Below, in pieces: positions 35,259 to 43,938 of a stretch of 64,000 nt of DNA. The notes beneath the pieces are model-generated. The model saw nothing but the letters and a program-made list of their open reading frames with translations. It ran no database searches and was not told where the DNA came from. The stretch lies in contig NZ_JAMOIM010000002.1 of NCBI RefSeq assembly GCF_026130545.1, positions 1-64,000 on the forward strand, read 5' to 3'. How positions within the stretch are numbered: position 1 is the first letter of the stretch; every line of letters begins with the position of its first letter. Position numbers and translations under genes: made by a program. The stretch is from Lichenifustis flavocetrariae (GTDB lineage Bacteria; Pseudomonadota; Alphaproteobacteria; Rhizobiales; Beijerinckiaceae).

Positions 35259-36875
35259 CTACGCCATCTGTAATGTCTCGGCCTGCTGCCCGATCCGATT
35301 GCCTCGTATGAGATCCGCGGCTTTTTCCCCGATCATGATGGCCGCTGCGTTGGTGTTGGACGATATCAATCGCGGCATGACCGAACTGTCGCACACCCGC
35401 AGGCCATCGATACCACGCACTCGCAACTGCGGATCGAGCACAGCCTCCGGCCCCCCGCCCATGCGGCAGGTGCCGACCGGGTGATAGGCCGAGCGTGCGG
35501 CATCTCGGGCGAATTGTTCGATCTCGGCCCGGGATTGCGTCGCGGCGCCCGGAATGTGCTCGCGGGCCACGAAAGGCTCGAAAGCCTTCTGGGCCATGAT
35601 CTCCCGGCAAAGCTTGATGCCTTCCACGGTCCGGGCGAGATCGATCGGCTCCGCAAAGGCATTGATGTCGACGATCGGAGGATCGCGCGGGTCGGATGAT
35701 TTGAGGGTGACGGAGCCGCGCGAGCGGGGTCGGACGAAATAAGTGTTCAGCGTGCATCCATTGCCGCTCGGAACATCGCCGATCCCTTTCTCGACACCCG
35801 CCCCAGGCAGAAAATGGAACTGGAGATCGGGCGTCGCCTCACTGCGGTCCGCCCACCAAAATGCGCCGCCCTCGACGATGTTCGAGGTCACAGGGCCGGT
35901 GCCGAGGAGCTTGTATTCAAGGCCGGCCGCCAGCTTCCAGCCGAGTTTCTTGTAACGGTCATAAGAATGCGGGCCTTTCAGTTCGTAGACCGTGTCCACA
36001 TCCATATGGTCCTGCAGGTTCGCCCCGACCCCTGCGAGGTCCTGCGTGACCGCGATTCCATGCTGGCGCAACTCCGCGGCCGGACCGATGCCAGACAGCA
36101 TCAGGAGTTTCGGTGAGCCGATCGCGCCGGCCGTGACGATCACCTCCCGGTCGGCCCGCAGCAGCTTCGGGCGCCCCTCTTCGATGATCTCGACCCCGAC
36201 AGCCCGACCGTTTTCGATCACCACGCGGGTCGTCACGACATCGGTTCGGACCGTCAAGTTCGGCCGGCCGGCCGCCGGCTTCAGATAGCCCGTGACGGCA
36301 CTGCAGCGGCGGCCATGCCGCGTTGTCGTCTGATAGATGCCGCAGCCGGCCTGCGAGCGTCCGTTAAAGTCCGGGTTGTAGGGCAGCCCGGCCTGTTGGG
36401 CGGCCTGCACGAAGATGCGGGTCAGGCGATGCGGGTGAGGCGTGGTGATCCCTAGCGGTCCCCCGTTGCCGTGATAGTCTCCCGCGAGAAGGTCGTTGTC
36501 CTCGGCGCGTCGGAAGTAGGGCAGCACATCGCGAAAGGACCAACCGGTGCACCCCTCCTGGCTGGCCCAATCGTCGTAATCCTCGGGGCAGCCGCGCGTG
36601 AAGACCTGGGCATTCACCGAGCTGCCGCCGCCGAGCACCCGTCCCTGGGCATAGACCATTGAGCGGTCGTTGATGTGCCGCCCCGGCACCGTGTCGTAGC
36701 GCCAGACGAGCTTGCCCGATGTCATTTTGAAGAAGCCGACCGGCATGTGGATGTAGGGGTCGGTGTCGCGCGGGCCGGCTTCGAGAAGCAGCACGGAGGC
36801 ATCCGGGTCTTCGCTCAGGCGGGCCGCCAGCACGCATCCGGCCGAACCTCCGCCGACGATGATGTAATCCGGCAC
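35259..36875 (-). CDS. GMC family FAD-dependent oxidoreductase (choline/alcohol dehydrogenase-like)
   Basis: About 538 residues from the GTG at 36875, chosen because AAGGGAG lies 8 nt upstream and homology begins at once (PDYIIVGGGSAG, the FAD dinucleotide motif). A longer frame reaches 36947. GMC signatures VLGGGSSVNAQ and GAIGSPKLLMLSGIG are present, and the catalytic His lies in YHPVGTCRMG with the final Asn in SSNTNAAA. Substrate is a primary alcohol or sugar alcohol; not known. It is divergent from the sugar ABC operon, 280 bp apart, so may act on the same substrate. Confidence 0.93.
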   Translation of the reverse strand: MPDYIIVGGGSAGCVLAARLSEDPDASVLLLEAGPRDTDPYIHMPVGFFKMTSGKLVWRYDTVPGRHINDRSMVYAQGRVLGGGSSVNAQVFTRGCPEDYDDWASQEGCTGWSFRDVLPYFRRAEDNDLLAGDYHGNGGPLGITTPHPHRLTRIFVQAAQQAGLPYNPDFNGRSQAGCGIYQTTTRHGRRCSAVTGYLKPAAGRPNLTVRTDVVTTRVVIENGRAVGVEIIEEGRPKLLRADREVIVTAGAIGSPKLLMLSGIGPAAELRQHGIAVTQDLAGVGANLQDHMDVDTVYELKGPHSYDRYKKLGWKLAAGLEYKLLGTGPVTSNIVEGGAFWWADRSEATPDLQFHFLPGAGVEKGIGDVPSGNGCTLNTYFVRPRSRGSVTLKSSDPRDPPIVDINAFAEPIDLARTVEGIKLCREIMAQKAFEPFVAREHIPGAATQSRAEIEQFARDAARSAYHPVGTCRMGGGPEAVLDPQLRVRGIDGLRVCDSSVMPRLISSNTNAAAIMIGEKAADLIRGNRIGQQAETLQMA

Positions 36876-37056
36876 GTCGAAATCTCCCTTGTCGCCCGGG
36901 CTTTTTCGCGACGCCAGATCCATGACGGCACGGAGCCGAAGGACCAAGGCCGGAACGGGCTGTTGGTTGCAGGGCGCGGGGCAGAGCCTGCACCTCTCAA
37001 AGGCGAGAGTCTCAGGTCATCCGGGGAGCGTCAATGAAGAATCCGGGGTTCTCCTG

Positions 37057-37085
37057 TTGACAGGTTGTAGGATGAATTCTACCCC
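37057..37085 (+). promoter_or_regulatory. Candidate promoter with embedded operator-like word
   Basis: A perfect -35 TTGACA at 37057-37062 is followed 17 bp later by TACCCC at 37080. The spacer holds TTGTAGGATGA (37065-37075), close to TTGTATGATAA found at 42415 and 48594. A regulator bound there would block the promoter of the sugar ABC operon starting at 37156. Confidence 0.4.
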
Positions 37086-37155
37086 TAACGTTGAAGAAGA
37101 AGCGCGGAAACCGCGCCGTTTGGATGGAAACGATCTCTCAGGCAGGGGTTCCCTC

Positions 37156-38241
37156 ATGACACTCGAAGCGTCTTTCTTCGCCGCGCCGCTCAGTCGCCGT
37201 GGCGTTCTTGGCGGCCTGGCCGGCGGTGCGGCCGCGCTCGCTATGCCGCATATCGCGCGGGCAGCCGGCGACAAACCGGTGCTCGTGACATCGATCCGGT
37301 CCCTCTCGAACCCTTATCACGCGATCTGGAAAACGGGCGCCGAGGCTTTCGCTCAATCGGTCGGGGCCGAACACGTCACGCTGGTGTCGGAAGGCAATAG
37401 CGAGAAGGGCATCGCCGATATCCGGGCCATGCTGGCCAAGACCGGCGGCAAGATGGTGCTGAACTCCGACCCGAACGACACGCCGGACGCCCGCCCCATC
37501 GTCGAATATTGCGTCAAGGCCGGCGCCTATGTCTGCACGCAATGGAACAAGCCGGCGGACCTGCATCCCTGGGACTTCAATCCCTACTACGTCAGCCATA
37601 TCGAATTCGACGGCGTGAAAAGTGGCTCGGCCATCACCGAGGCGCTGATCAAGGCCATGGGCGGTAAGGGCGGCATCGTGGCGCTTGGCGGACAGATCTC
37701 CAACACGGCGGCCATCGAGCGCAAAAGAGGTCTCGACCAGAGCCTCAAGAACCACCCGGACATCCAGCTTCTCGACTTCCAGGTCGCCAACTGGAAGGCC
37801 ACCGAAGCCTATGACCTGACATCGAGCCTGCTCACGCGTTTCGGCGACAAGATCACGGGGATCTGGGCCGCCAACGACGATATGGGGACAGGTGCGCTCG
37901 AAGCGCTGCGGGCGGAAGGACTGGCCGGCAAGGTCCCGGTCGTCGGCATCGACGGGATCAAGGCCGCGATCGACGCGGTGAAGAACGGCGAATATGCCGC
38001 CACCATCACGTCCGACCCCTTCTGGCAGGGCGGCATGGGTCTCTCGCTCGGCTATCACGCCGCGATGAAGACCTTCGATCCGACGGCCGAGCCCAAGGAA
38101 CACCGTGAGTTCTACGGGCGCACCATGACGATCACCAAGGATAACGTGGCCGAATACATCAAGACCAATATCGACGCGAAACCGGCCTACGACTGGAACG
38201 ATCTCTGGGGCCGCTGCGAGGGCCAGATCCGCGCGAGCTGA
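37156..38241 (+). CDS. Sugar ABC transporter periplasmic-binding protein
   Basis: 361 residues. The N-terminus has a twin-arginine-like signal (PLSRRGVLGGLAGGAAALAM) instead of a plain Sec one. The body follows the ribose-binding-protein (Peripla_BP_4) pattern: PVLVTSIRSLSNPYHAIWKTGAEAFA, IVALGGQISNTAAIERKRG, WAANDDMGTGALEAL and VVGIDGIKAAIDAV. ATG at 37156; the frame is open further upstream but without homology. Delivers a monosaccharide to the permeases encoded just downstream; a hairpin in the gap may raise its relative expression. Confidence 0.92.
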   Translation: MTLEASFFAAPLSRRGVLGGLAGGAAALAMPHIARAAGDKPVLVTSIRSLSNPYHAIWKTGAEAFAQSVGAEHVTLVSEGNSEKGIADIRAMLAKTGGKMVLNSDPNDTPDARPIVEYCVKAGAYVCTQWNKPADLHPWDFNPYYVSHIEFDGVKSGSAITEALIKAMGGKGGIVALGGQISNTAAIERKRGLDQSLKNHPDIQLLDFQVANWKATEAYDLTSSLLTRFGDKITGIWAANDDMGTGALEALRAEGLAGKVPVVGIDGIKAAIDAVKNGEYAATITSDPFWQGGMGLSLGYHAAMKTFDPTAEPKEHREFYGRTMTITKDNVAEYIKTNIDAKPAYDWNDLWGRCEGQIRAS

Positions 38242-38250
38242 CGTGATGCT

Positions 38251-38281
38251 CCCCTTCTCCCCTCGTCGGCGGGAGAAGGGG
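38251..38281 (+). repeat. Intercistronic hairpin in the ABC operon
   Basis: Perfect 11-bp arms, CCCCTTCTCCC (38251-38261) and GGGAGAAGGGG (38271-38281), with a 9-nt loop, between the binding-protein gene and the first permease. No U-run. Such hairpins protect upstream mRNA and are also a common dispersed repeat in Rhizobiales genomes. Confidence 0.7.
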
Positions 38282-38310
38282 GTCTACCCGGAAAGCCAGA
38301 AGCAGATTTG

Positions 38311-39339
38311 ATGGCCACGCAAACCAACTCATCCTCTTTGCCGCAGCCGCTTACTGATCGTGCGGTGCGTCGGCTTGGTCGCAAGCGCATCACCCGCGCC
38401 GCACTTCGCGCTTATGCGCCAGTGGCGGTTTTGCTCGTCCTCGGCATCTTGATCGCCCTCGCCAACCCGAATTTCATCGAGCTCCGCAATTTGGTCCGAG
38501 TCGCCAATGCGGCCGCGGTGCCGCTCACGATCGCGATGGGCACAACCTTCGTCATCCTGCTCGGCTCGATCGACCTTTCGGCGGAAGGGGCCGTCGCCGT
38601 TGGCGCCATGGTGCTGGTGCTGCTGGCCAGAAACGATGCCAATACACATGATTTCGGCTGGCTCGCGGTTCTGGCCGCTGTCGCGGCCGGGGGAATCATG
38701 GGGCTTGTCAGCGGACTGGTACAGACCGGCCTGCGGATCCCCTCCTTCATGGCCACGCTCGGCACGTGGTTCATCGGTCTCGGCCTCGCGACCTATATGC
38801 TGGGCGGCTCGGCCGTGCGCCTGATGGACCCGGCACTGCGTGGCCTCGCGCTCAACCGGTTTGCCGGTCTGCCGGTCGCCGTCTGGGTCGCTCTCGGAGC
38901 CTTCGCGGTCGCGGCCGTGATCCAGACGCAAACGCGGCTCGGGCGGCATATCCTGGCGCTCGGCGGCGGCGAGGATCTGGCCGAATATTCCGGCATCAGC
39001 CCCGCCCGAGTGAGGCTTCTGGCCTTCACGCTGGCCGGACTTTTCTACGGCGTCGCGGGCGTGCTGGCGGCAAGCCAACTCGGCCAATCCAATGCCGTGA
39101 TCGGCGACGGCCGCCTGTTCGCCGCGGTGACGGCCGTTGTGGTCGGCGGCACCGCGCTGACCGGCGGCGAGGGTGGCGTTTTCAACACGCTGGTCGGCGT
39201 CCTGATCGTGACGGTGCTCTCCAACGGCATGGTGCTGCTCGGAGTCTCGCCCTACGTGCAACAGACCGTGCAGGGCTTGATGATCATCGCGGCCGTGGCG
39301 CTCTCCCTCGACCGCGTTCGCCAAACCATCGTGAAGTAG
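38311..39339 (+). CDS. Sugar ABC transporter permease (RbsC-like)
   Basis: 342 residues, about ten membrane helices. Family signatures: FVILLGSIDLSAEGAVAVGAM, GLVQTGLRIPSFMATLGTW, and the EAA-like region around VVGGTALTGGEGGVFNTLVG. It forms one half of the membrane channel with the permease at 40900. ATG at 38311 is preceded by a TTG in frame. Five bases separate its stop from the ATPase start. Confidence 0.93.
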   Translation: MATQTNSSSLPQPLTDRAVRRLGRKRITRAALRAYAPVAVLLVLGILIALANPNFIELRNLVRVANAAAVPLTIAMGTTFVILLGSIDLSAEGAVAVGAMVLVLLARNDANTHDFGWLAVLAAVAAGGIMGLVSGLVQTGLRIPSFMATLGTWFIGLGLATYMLGGSAVRLMDPALRGLALNRFAGLPVAVWVALGAFAVAAVIQTQTRLGRHILALGGGEDLAEYSGISPARVRLLAFTLAGLFYGVAGVLAASQLGQSNAVIGDGRLFAAVTAVVVGGTALTGGEGGVFNTLVGVLIVTVLSNGMVLLGVSPYVQQTVQGLMIIAAVALSLDRVRQTIVK

Positions 39340-39344
39340 CCGCC

Positions 39345-40847
39345 ATGCTTGCCGCACAATCCATCTGCAAGGGCTTCTTGGGTGTGCAGGCGCTGAAGGA
39401 CGTCAGCATCGTGGTGCGCCAGAATGAGGTCGTCGGCCTCATCGGCGAAAACGGCGCCGGCAAGTCCACCCTCATGCGGACGCTGTCCGGCACCGTCAAA
39501 CCCGACAGCGGGACCCTGACGCTCGACGGTAAGCCGCTGAAGCTGCGCTCGACTCGCGACGCGGCCGCGCATGGCATCGGCATGGTGTTTCAAGAGCAAT
39601 CGCTGCTACTCAACCTGACGGTTGCGGAAAACATCTATCTCGGCGAAGAGCAGCAATTCACCCGCCTCGGCCTGATGAACTGGCGCGCCATGCGGGCCGC
39701 GGCCAAGCGGCAGCTCGCCAAGATCGGCGTCGACATCGATGTCGCGGCCCGGACCGGGGAGCTCAGCTTCGCGGCGCGCCAGATGGTGGAGCTCGCGAAA
39801 GCCCTCACGCTTGAGGATAGTGTCGCGCGACCTCTCACGATCCTGCTCGACGAACCAACCTCAGTGCTGTCCCGCGCCGACATCGACGTGCTGTTCAACC
39901 GGGTACGAGCCCTGAAGCAGCGCGCGAGCTTCGTCTTCGTATCACACCGTCTCGACGAGGTGCTGCAGCTGAGCGACCGGGTCTACGTCATGAAGGACGG
40001 CAAGGTCGTGGCCGAGCATGATGCGGCCGACGTGACCGCCCCGCAGTTGCACGAGATCATGGTCGGTCGGAGCTTTCACACCGGCTACTACAAGGAGGCG
40101 CGGCAACTCCCGCCCCGAGACGACGTGCTGCTCGAGCTGGCTGGCTTCGGGGTAGGCCAGTCCTGCCGTGATATCGACCTCACGCTTCACGCCGGCGAAG
40201 TGCTCGGCATCGCCGGCGTCGTCGGCTCGGGCCGGGAGGAGGTCACGCGAGCCATTGGGGGGTTCCTGTCGCAGACATCCGGTCAACTGAAGGTAAACGG
40301 CCGGACCGTGCATCTCAGCGGTCCCGAGCAGGCCGTGGCACTCGGCATCGGGACCGTCCCCCGCGAACGACGCATCGAGGGACTGGTGATGTTCCTTTCT
40401 ATCGCCCAGAACATCACGCTCGCCGATCTCGGCGCCGTGATGCGCTTGGGCATGATCGACCACAGCCGCGAGCGGCAGGTCGCACAGGATTGGTTGAAGC
40501 GCCTGCGCATCAAGGCGCCCAACGTCGATGTGGCCTGCCGCAAGCTCAGCGGCGGCAATCAGCAGAAGGTGGTTCTGGCCCGCTGGATGACGGCCGGATC
40601 TCGCATCCTGGTCCTGGACCATCCCACCCGTGGGCTCGATGTCGGCGCCAAGGAGGAAGTCTATGATCTCGTCCGCGATCTTTCGGCCCAGGGGGTCGGC
40701 ATCCTGCTCCTGTCGGACACGCTGGAAGAAACCATCGGCCTTTGCCATCGCGTCCTGGTGATGCGCGACGGCGAGATCACGGCACATTTCGACGCCACCC
40801 CGGGTCAAAAGCCCAATCAGGTCGATCTTGTCCGAGCCATGGTGTGA
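39345..40847 (+). CDS. Sugar ABC transporter ATP-binding protein (RbsA-like, two NBDs)
   Basis: 500 residues, two nucleotide-binding domains. NBD1 has Walker A GENGAGKST and Walker B LTILLDEPTS but a degenerate signature (LSFAARQ). NBD2 has a degenerate Walker A (GVVGSGREE), an intact signature LSGGNQQ, and Walker B LVLDHPTRG with His in place of the catalytic Glu. Thus one composite ATP site looks competent and the other not, a common layout in this family. It powers import through the two flanking permeases. Confidence 0.94.
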   Translation: MLAAQSICKGFLGVQALKDVSIVVRQNEVVGLIGENGAGKSTLMRTLSGTVKPDSGTLTLDGKPLKLRSTRDAAAHGIGMVFQEQSLLLNLTVAENIYLGEEQQFTRLGLMNWRAMRAAAKRQLAKIGVDIDVAARTGELSFAARQMVELAKALTLEDSVARPLTILLDEPTSVLSRADIDVLFNRVRALKQRASFVFVSHRLDEVLQLSDRVYVMKDGKVVAEHDAADVTAPQLHEIMVGRSFHTGYYKEARQLPPRDDVLLELAGFGVGQSCRDIDLTLHAGEVLGIAGVVGSGREEVTRAIGGFLSQTSGQLKVNGRTVHLSGPEQAVALGIGTVPRERRIEGLVMFLSIAQNITLADLGAVMRLGMIDHSRERQVAQDWLKRLRIKAPNVDVACRKLSGGNQQKVVLARWMTAGSRILVLDHPTRGLDVGAKEEVYDLVRDLSAQGVGILLLSDTLEETIGLCHRVLVMRDGEITAHFDATPGQKPNQVDLVRAMV

Positions 40848-40899
40848 TGATGCGATCCACACCCCGCCCCCACCTTCCGATGCGACCAGGAGCAGGCCC

Positions 40900-41874
40900 G
40901 TGAAAGCGCTGACCGCCGCCGTCGGATGGAAGGGCGCCTCATCGCTTCCGTTCCGCGATCTCGCGCCACCGGGGTTGCTGGTGCTGCTTGTCGTGATCGT
41001 CGAGATCTTCGCACCCGGATTCGTGACGCGCGACACGCTCCTGATGGTCTTGGGCGATACGGCCGTGCTGTTCCTCCTGGCGACCGCGGAAACCTTCGTG
41101 ATCCTGCTTGGCGGGATCGACCTGTCCATCCAGTCCATTGCCTCGCTCGCGAGCGTCCTGCTCGCCCAATTGCTGCCCATCCTTGGCGGTTTCGCCTACC
41201 CGGTTGCGATCCTGGCCGGCCTCGTCTTCGGCATCCTCAGCGGCATCGTCCATGTCCGCCTGCGCGTCCCCTCGTTCGTTGCGACCCTGGCCACGGGCGG
41301 CGTCGTGGCGGGGTTGGCGCTTCTGGCCGCGCGCGGGCGGGCCATCACGATCGAGGAGGGCGGGCGAGCCTACACGGCTTTCGTCAACGCCACCCTGTTC
41401 GGACTGCCGAGCGTTGTTCTGCTCTCGCTTGCCGTGGGACTCGCCGGTTTCTGGGTGCTGCGCTACACACGGTTCGGCCGCTACAGCGTCGCGGTCGGAG
41501 CCGGGGAGCCGGCCGCGTGGGCCGCGGGCGTCAACGTCAACCGCACCAAGATCACAGCCTTCGCGGTCTCAGGCACCCTGGCGGCGCTCGCCGGCGTGGT
41601 GCTGGCCGCACGCCTGTCGAGCGGATCACCGAGCCTCGCCAATCAGCTGATGCTTCCGGCGATCGCGGCCGTGATCGTCGGCGGCACGGCCATTACGGGT
41701 GGATTGGGAAATGTGGGGCGGACGGCCGTCGGCGCCCTCATCATCTCGATCGTGCGTGTCGGCATGACGTTCATCGGCGTCAACATTTTCGCCGAGAACG
41801 TGGTCTTCGGCGCCATGCTGATCGCCGCGGTCGCGGTGACGATCGACCGCAGCAAGATCGCCATCATCAAATGA
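40900..41874 (+). CDS. Sugar ABC transporter permease (RbsC-like, second)
   Basis: 324 residues from the GTG at 40900, with CAGGAG 7 nt upstream; a TTG at 40828 overlapping the ATPase would give a longer form. Hydrophobic, with signatures FVILLGGIDLSIQSIASLASV, VRLRVPSFVATLATGG and VIVGGTAITGGLGNVGRT. Partner of the permease at 38311. Last gene of the import operon. Confidence 0.93.
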   Translation: MKALTAAVGWKGASSLPFRDLAPPGLLVLLVVIVEIFAPGFVTRDTLLMVLGDTAVLFLLATAETFVILLGGIDLSIQSIASLASVLLAQLLPILGGFAYPVAILAGLVFGILSGIVHVRLRVPSFVATLATGGVVAGLALLAARGRAITIEEGGRAYTAFVNATLFGLPSVVLLSLAVGLAGFWVLRYTRFGRYSVAVGAGEPAAWAAGVNVNRTKITAFAVSGTLAALAGVVLAARLSSGSPSLANQLMLPAIAAVIVGGTAITGGLGNVGRTAVGALIISIVRVGMTFIGVNIFAENVVFGAMLIAAVAVTIDRSKIAIIK

Positions 41875-41927
41875 GGGCTGCCGCCCGGGACAGCCTCTCT
41901 TCAGCGGCGTCGGAACGACTTTCCGCT

Positions 41928-42344
41928 TCAGCCCATCGTGTCGAGATCGACCAACTCGATCTTGTAGCCGTCCGGGTCCTCGATAAAGGCAATGTGCGTC
42001 GTGCCATGCAGCATCGGACCGGGCTTGCGCGGGATCTTGGCACCCTGCCCTTCCAGGGTTTCGCAGACTTTGTATATGTCGCGCACCCCGAGGGCGAGGT
42101 GGCCGAACCCGGTGCCGAGTTCATAAGCGGCGGTCTGGTCCCAGTTGTAGGTGAGCTCGACCACGGTATCGGTGCTCTCGGGCCCATAGCCCACGAAGGC
42201 ATTGGTGAACTTGCCACCCGGATAGTCATCGCGCCGCAGAAGCTCCATACCGAGGAGCTCGGTGTAGAACTTGATCGACACATCAAGGTCTTTGACCCGG
42301 ATCATCGTGTGCATCATGCGGAAACCGCTGTTAGGGCTGCTCAT
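41928..42344 (-). CDS. gloA: Lactoylglutathione lyase (glyoxalase I)
   Basis: 138 residues from the ATG at 42344. VOC fold: MMHTMIRVKDLDVSIKFYTE, GMELLRRDDYPGGKFTNAF, VELTYNWD, GFGHLALGVRDI and a final IEDPDGYKIELVD. Metal ligands His (HTMIRV), Glu (VELTYNW), His (GFGHLAL) and Glu (YKIELVD) are all present. Converts the methylglyoxal-glutathione hemithioacetal to S-lactoylglutathione, which leads to D-lactate. Divergent from the D-lactate-type dehydrogenase gene at 42469. Confidence 0.93.
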   Translation of the reverse strand: MSSPNSGFRMMHTMIRVKDLDVSIKFYTELLGMELLRRDDYPGGKFTNAFVGYGPESTDTVVELTYNWDQTAAYELGTGFGHLALGVRDIYKVCETLEGQGAKIPRKPGPMLHGTTHIAFIEDPDGYKIELVDLDTMG

Positions 42345-42414
42345 GCTCAGGGTGTCCTCTCCAGAGAAAAAGGGATCGAACACGATCCCGCCAGATCATT
42401 GTCTGGTCGTCCGG

Positions 42415-42425
42415 TTGTATGATAA
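42415..42425 (+). promoter_or_regulatory. Recurrent word TTGTATGATAA (site 1)
   Basis: Lies 44 bp before the start of the dehydrogenase at 42469. The same 11-mer occurs at 48594-48604, and variants at 37065 and, on the minus strand, 48462. It could be an operator of the FadR-type regulator at 43929, or simply a shared -10 box (TATGAT). Confidence 0.4.
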
Positions 42426-42468
42426 GTAAGGAACAGCCGCAACCGCTCCGGGACCCTGGCAGCAGCCC

Positions 42469-43938
42469 ATGACCGTCGCCCCGCGTTTCGATCAAGCCGT
42501 GCTGGCCGCCGTAACCGAGGGTCTCCCGGCCGACCTGCTGATCACGGACCCTCCGGGGCTGGAGCCCTACAGCCGCGACTGGTCGGGCGACCACTACGGG
42601 ACGCCGCTCGCGGTGGCACGTCCCCGCTCGCCAGCGGAACTCGCCACGCTCATGGCCCGATGTTCGGCACTGCGCCTTCCGGTCGTGCCACAGGGCGGAC
42701 TCACGGGTCTGGTCGGGGCAGCGGTCGCCGAGCCGGGGCGGGAATTGGTGATCAGCCTGGAACGGATGGCGGCGGTCCGTTCGGTCGACCCGGTCGGCTT
42801 CGCGATGGTGGTCGAAGCAGGGTGCGTGCTCGAAGTGGCCAAACGGGCCGCCGCAGATGCCGATTGCCTCCTGCCGATCACCTTCGGGGCGCAGGGGTCA
42901 TGCCGCATCGGCGGCAATGTCGCCACCAATGCTGGCGGCTTCAACGTGCTGCGTTATGGCATGACGCGCGACCTCGTGCTCGGCCTTGAAGTGGTGCTCG
43001 CCGACGGCCGAGTTTGGAATGGATTGCGGACTTTGCGGAAGGACAATCGGGGCTACGATCTAAAGCAACTCTTTATTGGCGCCGAGGGTACGCTCGGGAT
43101 CGTCACGGCCGCGGCCCTGAAACTGTTCCCCAAGCCGACAAAGGTGGAAGTGGCCCTCGTGGGCTTAAACTCCGTCGCCGATGTCATGTCTTTTTTCGCG
43201 CATGCGCGGCGGGCCTGCGGCGATCTCCTCTCGGCCTTCGAGTTGATCCTCCGGCCGGGGCTGAAAGTTGCACTAGATCCACCGGCGTCCCTGCCGGATC
43301 CGTTGGGCGCCCCCTACCCGGCCTATGTGCTGATGGAATTGGCCTCCAGCGGGCCTGTCGATCTTCGCGGCATGCTTGAGGATTGCCTCGCCGGCTCCGA
43401 TCTCGTCGCCGATGGCACGATCGCGGCCAGCCACGCACAGGCTGAGCGGCTTTGGCTCTACCGCGAGATGATGGTCGAACATCAGGGGCACGGCGGACGC
43501 TATTACCGCACCGATGTCTCGGTCCCGATCTCCCGCATCGCCTCGTTTCTGACCGAAGCGCTCGCAGGACTCGAAATGGCCCTGCCCGAAGCCAAGCCCG
43601 TGGCCTACGGTCATGTGGGGGATGGCAACATTCACCTGAACGTGGTCCCGCCGCCCGGATTGTCGCCGGAGGCCGTCTCGGTGCTGTTCCAACGAGCCGA
43701 GGATGTGATCTTTACCATTCTCGACCGGATGGATGGCAGCATCAGCGCGGAACACGGGATCGGCCGGTTGAAACGACATGCGTTCCTGGACCGCATTGAT
43801 CCTGTGTCGCTGGCCATCGCGGAAAGCGTGAAACAAGCGCTCGATCCCCTGCGGATCCTGAGTCGCGGCCGCATTCTCAATCCGACAACGACAGACGACG
43901 ACGGCTCCGGAGGGACGGTCAGCGATCCATGGCACTGA
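42469..43938 (+). CDS. FAD-linked 2-hydroxyacid dehydrogenase (D-lactate/glycolate type, GlcD-like)
   Basis: 489 residues. FAD-binding part with VVPQGGLTGLVGAA, GCVLEVAKRAA, GGNVATNAGGFNVLRYGMTRD and IGAEGTLGIVTAA. The C-terminal cap has GHVGDGNIHLNV and the signature SAEHGIGRLKR. This is the FAD_binding_4/FAD-oxidase_C family, whose members oxidise D-lactate, D-2-hydroxyglutarate or glycolate. Next to glyoxalase I and near a LarA-type racemase, D-lactate is the most plausible substrate. Overlaps the regulator downstream by 10 bp. Confidence 0.9.
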   Translation: MTVAPRFDQAVLAAVTEGLPADLLITDPPGLEPYSRDWSGDHYGTPLAVARPRSPAELATLMARCSALRLPVVPQGGLTGLVGAAVAEPGRELVISLERMAAVRSVDPVGFAMVVEAGCVLEVAKRAAADADCLLPITFGAQGSCRIGGNVATNAGGFNVLRYGMTRDLVLGLEVVLADGRVWNGLRTLRKDNRGYDLKQLFIGAEGTLGIVTAAALKLFPKPTKVEVALVGLNSVADVMSFFAHARRACGDLLSAFELILRPGLKVALDPPASLPDPLGAPYPAYVLMELASSGPVDLRGMLEDCLAGSDLVADGTIAASHAQAERLWLYREMMVEHQGHGGRYYRTDVSVPISRIASFLTEALAGLEMALPEAKPVAYGHVGDGNIHLNVVPPPGLSPEAVSVLFQRAEDVIFTILDRMDGSISAEHGIGRLKRHAFLDRIDPVSLAIAESVKQALDPLRILSRGRILNPTTTDDDGSGGTVSDPWH

